In this document: piece by piece, positions 4,860 through 5,821 of the stretch
Numbering within the stretch: the stretch's first letter is position 1
Layout: each line of letters begins with the position of its first letter
Assembly: GCA_043812755.1 (NCBI GenBank)
Contig: JBDRLV010000071.1
Span: 1 to 5,821 of the forward strand
Length of the DNA: 5,821 bases
DNA from: JBDRLV01 sp043812755
Lineage (GTDB): Bacteria; Patescibacteriota; Patescibacteriia; UBA9934; GWF2-40-263
Reading direction: 5' to 3'
Program-made: the position numbers and the translations under genes
Notes under the pieces: generated by a model
The model's input: the letters and a program-made list of their open reading frames with translations, nothing else
Told to the model about the DNA's origin: nothing
Database searches by the model: none

Positions 4860-5624
4860 ATGCATTTTCGTATCATTATTTTAGCAGCAGGAAAAGGCAA
4901 AAGAATGGGCAACGGTGATAAGCCAAAAGCTCTTACTCCTGTTGGTGGAAAACCGATTCTACAATACCTTGTTGAATCAATAGAAAGTTCAAAAGTTGAT
5001 GGTGTTCCTGTTGTTGTAACAGGGCCAGAGAAAATTCGTTTATGTGATGAGTTTGGTGGTAGATGTGATTATGTTTCACAGATGGAGCAGTTGGGAACAG
5101 GCCATGCTGTAATGGTTAGCAAGGACATGGTGATTGATTCTGATGCTTTAATAGTTTTATATGGCGACCATCCTTTTATTTCTGCAAATACACTCAAGCG
5201 CTTAACAGCGCGTCACGCGTTTGGAGATAACACAATCACCATGATGACAACAACAGTTCCAAGTTTTGATGATTGGTATAGCGCTTTTACTCACTGGGGA
5301 AGAATATTGCGTGAGCCACAAAGCGGACATATTATTGGTATTCGTGAGTATAAGGATACAAATGATCAAGAGCGTGGCATTAAAGAAGTTAATCCTGCAT
5401 TGTTTTGCTTTGATTCCACATGGCTTTGGGAAAATATTGAGAAGCTTAATAATAACAATGCTCAGCAGGAATATTATTTGACAGATTTGATTGAAATGGC
5501 AGTGGAACAAGGTAAAAGAATTTCTTCACTTGATGTCGCGCCAGAGGAAGCAATAGGAATTAATACACCTCAAGAATGCAAGGTGGCAGAGGATTTGATT
5601 GAAAAATTTGCAAATAAAAAATAG
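4860..5624 (+). CDS. GlmU-like nucleotidyltransferase (uridylyltransferase domain only)
   Basis: The 254-residue cytoplasmic enzyme belongs to the GT-A nucleotidyltransferases and most resembles the N-terminal half of GlmU. That half makes UDP-GlcNAc from UTP and GlcNAc-1-phosphate for cell-wall and glycan synthesis. Motifs in order are LAAGKGKRM (8-16) for the nucleotide phosphates, KPKALTPVGGKP (21-32), QLGTGHA (77-83) for uracil recognition, and YGDHP (101-105) with metal-binding D103. Then come GRI (147-149), EVNPALFCFD (176-185), NNNAQQEYYLTDLIEMA (198-214, nearly identical to E. coli GlmU), and N235 in GINTP as the second metal ligand. The left-handed beta-helix acetyltransferase domain of full GlmU (about 456 residues) is absent, and the ORF ends cleanly with TAG. 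The acetylation step must therefore be done elsewhere or bypassed. Sugar specificity is inferred. No Shine-Dalgarno sequence precedes ATG 4860. Confidence 0.9.
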   Translation: MHFRIIILAAGKGKRMGNGDKPKALTPVGGKPILQYLVESIESSKVDGVPVVVTGPEKIRLCDEFGGRCDYVSQMEQLGTGHAVMVSKDMVIDSDALIVLYGDHPFISANTLKRLTARHAFGDNTITMMTTTVPSFDDWYSAFTHWGRILREPQSGHIIGIREYKDTNDQERGIKEVNPALFCFDSTWLWENIEKLNNNNAQQEYYLTDLIEMAVEQGKRISSLDVAPEEAIGINTPQECKVAEDLIEKFANKK

Positions 5625-5629
5625 TATTA

Positions 5630-5684
5630 TTCGCGTCCCCCTTTTCAAGGGGGACTATAGGGGGCTAACGAATCAAAGCGCGAA
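5630..5684. repeat. REP-like C/G-tract palindromic intergenic element
   Basis: A perfect hairpin, gtccccctt (5635-5643) with aagggggac (5647-5655), is enclosed by a wider inverted pair, ttcgcg (5630-5635) and cgcgaa (5679-5684). A further ggggg run lies at 5660-5664. The G/C-tract look contrasts with the AT-rich surroundings and resembles dispersed intergenic palindromes seen in many bacterial genomes. Lack of a T run argues against a standard terminator. Copy number cannot be judged here. A second C/G-tract block follows at 5698-5721. Confidence 0.6.
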
Positions 5685-5733
5685 ACCCACCAAACCACCC
5701 CAGGAAAAGGGGAGGGACCCCAGAACAATTAAA

Positions 5734-5821
5734 ATGATAATTTTTTGGGGGTGTTTAGCAAAAGGCAAAAAGACAAATTATGATGTTGCTGAGATTTATA
5801 ATATTTTTGAAAAAATAAATC
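5734..5821 (+). CDS. Start of a hypothetical protein, truncated by the window edge
   Basis: A frame opens at ATG 5734 and stays open for 29 codons to the end of the window. The residues read MIIFWGCLAKGKK followed by TNYDVAEIYNIFEKIN, a hydrophobic start followed by a Lys-rich, likely helical stretch, which looks protein-like. I do not recognise it. No good Shine-Dalgarno sequence precedes the start. The nearest ggagg (5711-5715) is too far away. acccc (5717-5721) could pair with ggggt (5748-5752) across the start codon. Confidence 0.45.
   Translation, partial: MIIFWGCLAKGKKTNYDVAEIYNIFEKIN

Noticed and set aside
5202..5510. Frames on both strands inside the GlmU-like gene
   Set aside because: The GlmU-like frame has an unbroken series of family motifs across this stretch.
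5635..5655. Perfect C/G hairpin as terminator of the GlmU-like gene
   Set aside because: No T run follows it. It fits better as part of a palindromic intergenic element.

Overview
The window runs from the 3' part of a 23S rRNA gene into ordinary protein genes. The 23S gene is interrupted by a group I intron carrying a single-motif LAGLIDADG homing endonuclease. Other traits are a GlmU-like protein with only the uridylyltransferase domain, TrmB-type regulation, an apparently leaderless mRNA and many small, loosely spaced genes. Together they suggest a bacterium of the Candidate Phyla Radiation (Patescibacteria). This is inference from gene content and style. TGA, TAA and TAG all appear to act as stops, so I see no sign of the UGA=Gly code of Gracilibacteria/SR1.

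Layout. Positions 1-118 are 23S exon 1 (start outside the window), 119-945 the intron, with the endonuclease gene at 345-806, and 946 to about 1228 is 23S exon 2. A structured 23S-5S spacer follows, then 5S rRNA (1461-1576) and an intrinsic terminator (1601-1627). A promoter-like pair is embedded in that terminator and probably drives the next gene, a membrane-anchored protein with an HExxH zinc-peptidase motif (1681-2649). It converges on a minus-strand response regulator (2723-3523) that has a complete receiver domain and an unrecognised C-terminal half, itself containing HEFGH. A divergent intergenic region with two matching inverted repeats separates that gene from a TrmB-like regulator (3713-4462). 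The TrmB-like mRNA is predicted to be leaderless. A 35-residue CxxC/transmembrane ORF (4467-4574) and a terminator follow.

An AT-rich leader region with structured elements (about 4626-4859) precedes the GlmU-like nucleotidyltransferase (4860-5624). After it comes a G/C-tract palindromic intergenic element, and then an ORF beginning at 5734 that runs off the window.

The best-supported result is the intron. P1, P3-P10 and both splice sites can be paired by hand, and ligating the predicted exons restores a universally conserved 23S segment. The most novel candidates are the response-regulator output domain, the HExxH membrane protein next to it, the paired inverted repeats in the divergent promoter region, and the small CxxC membrane protein. 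Nothing here amounts to a complete new defence or biosynthetic system.
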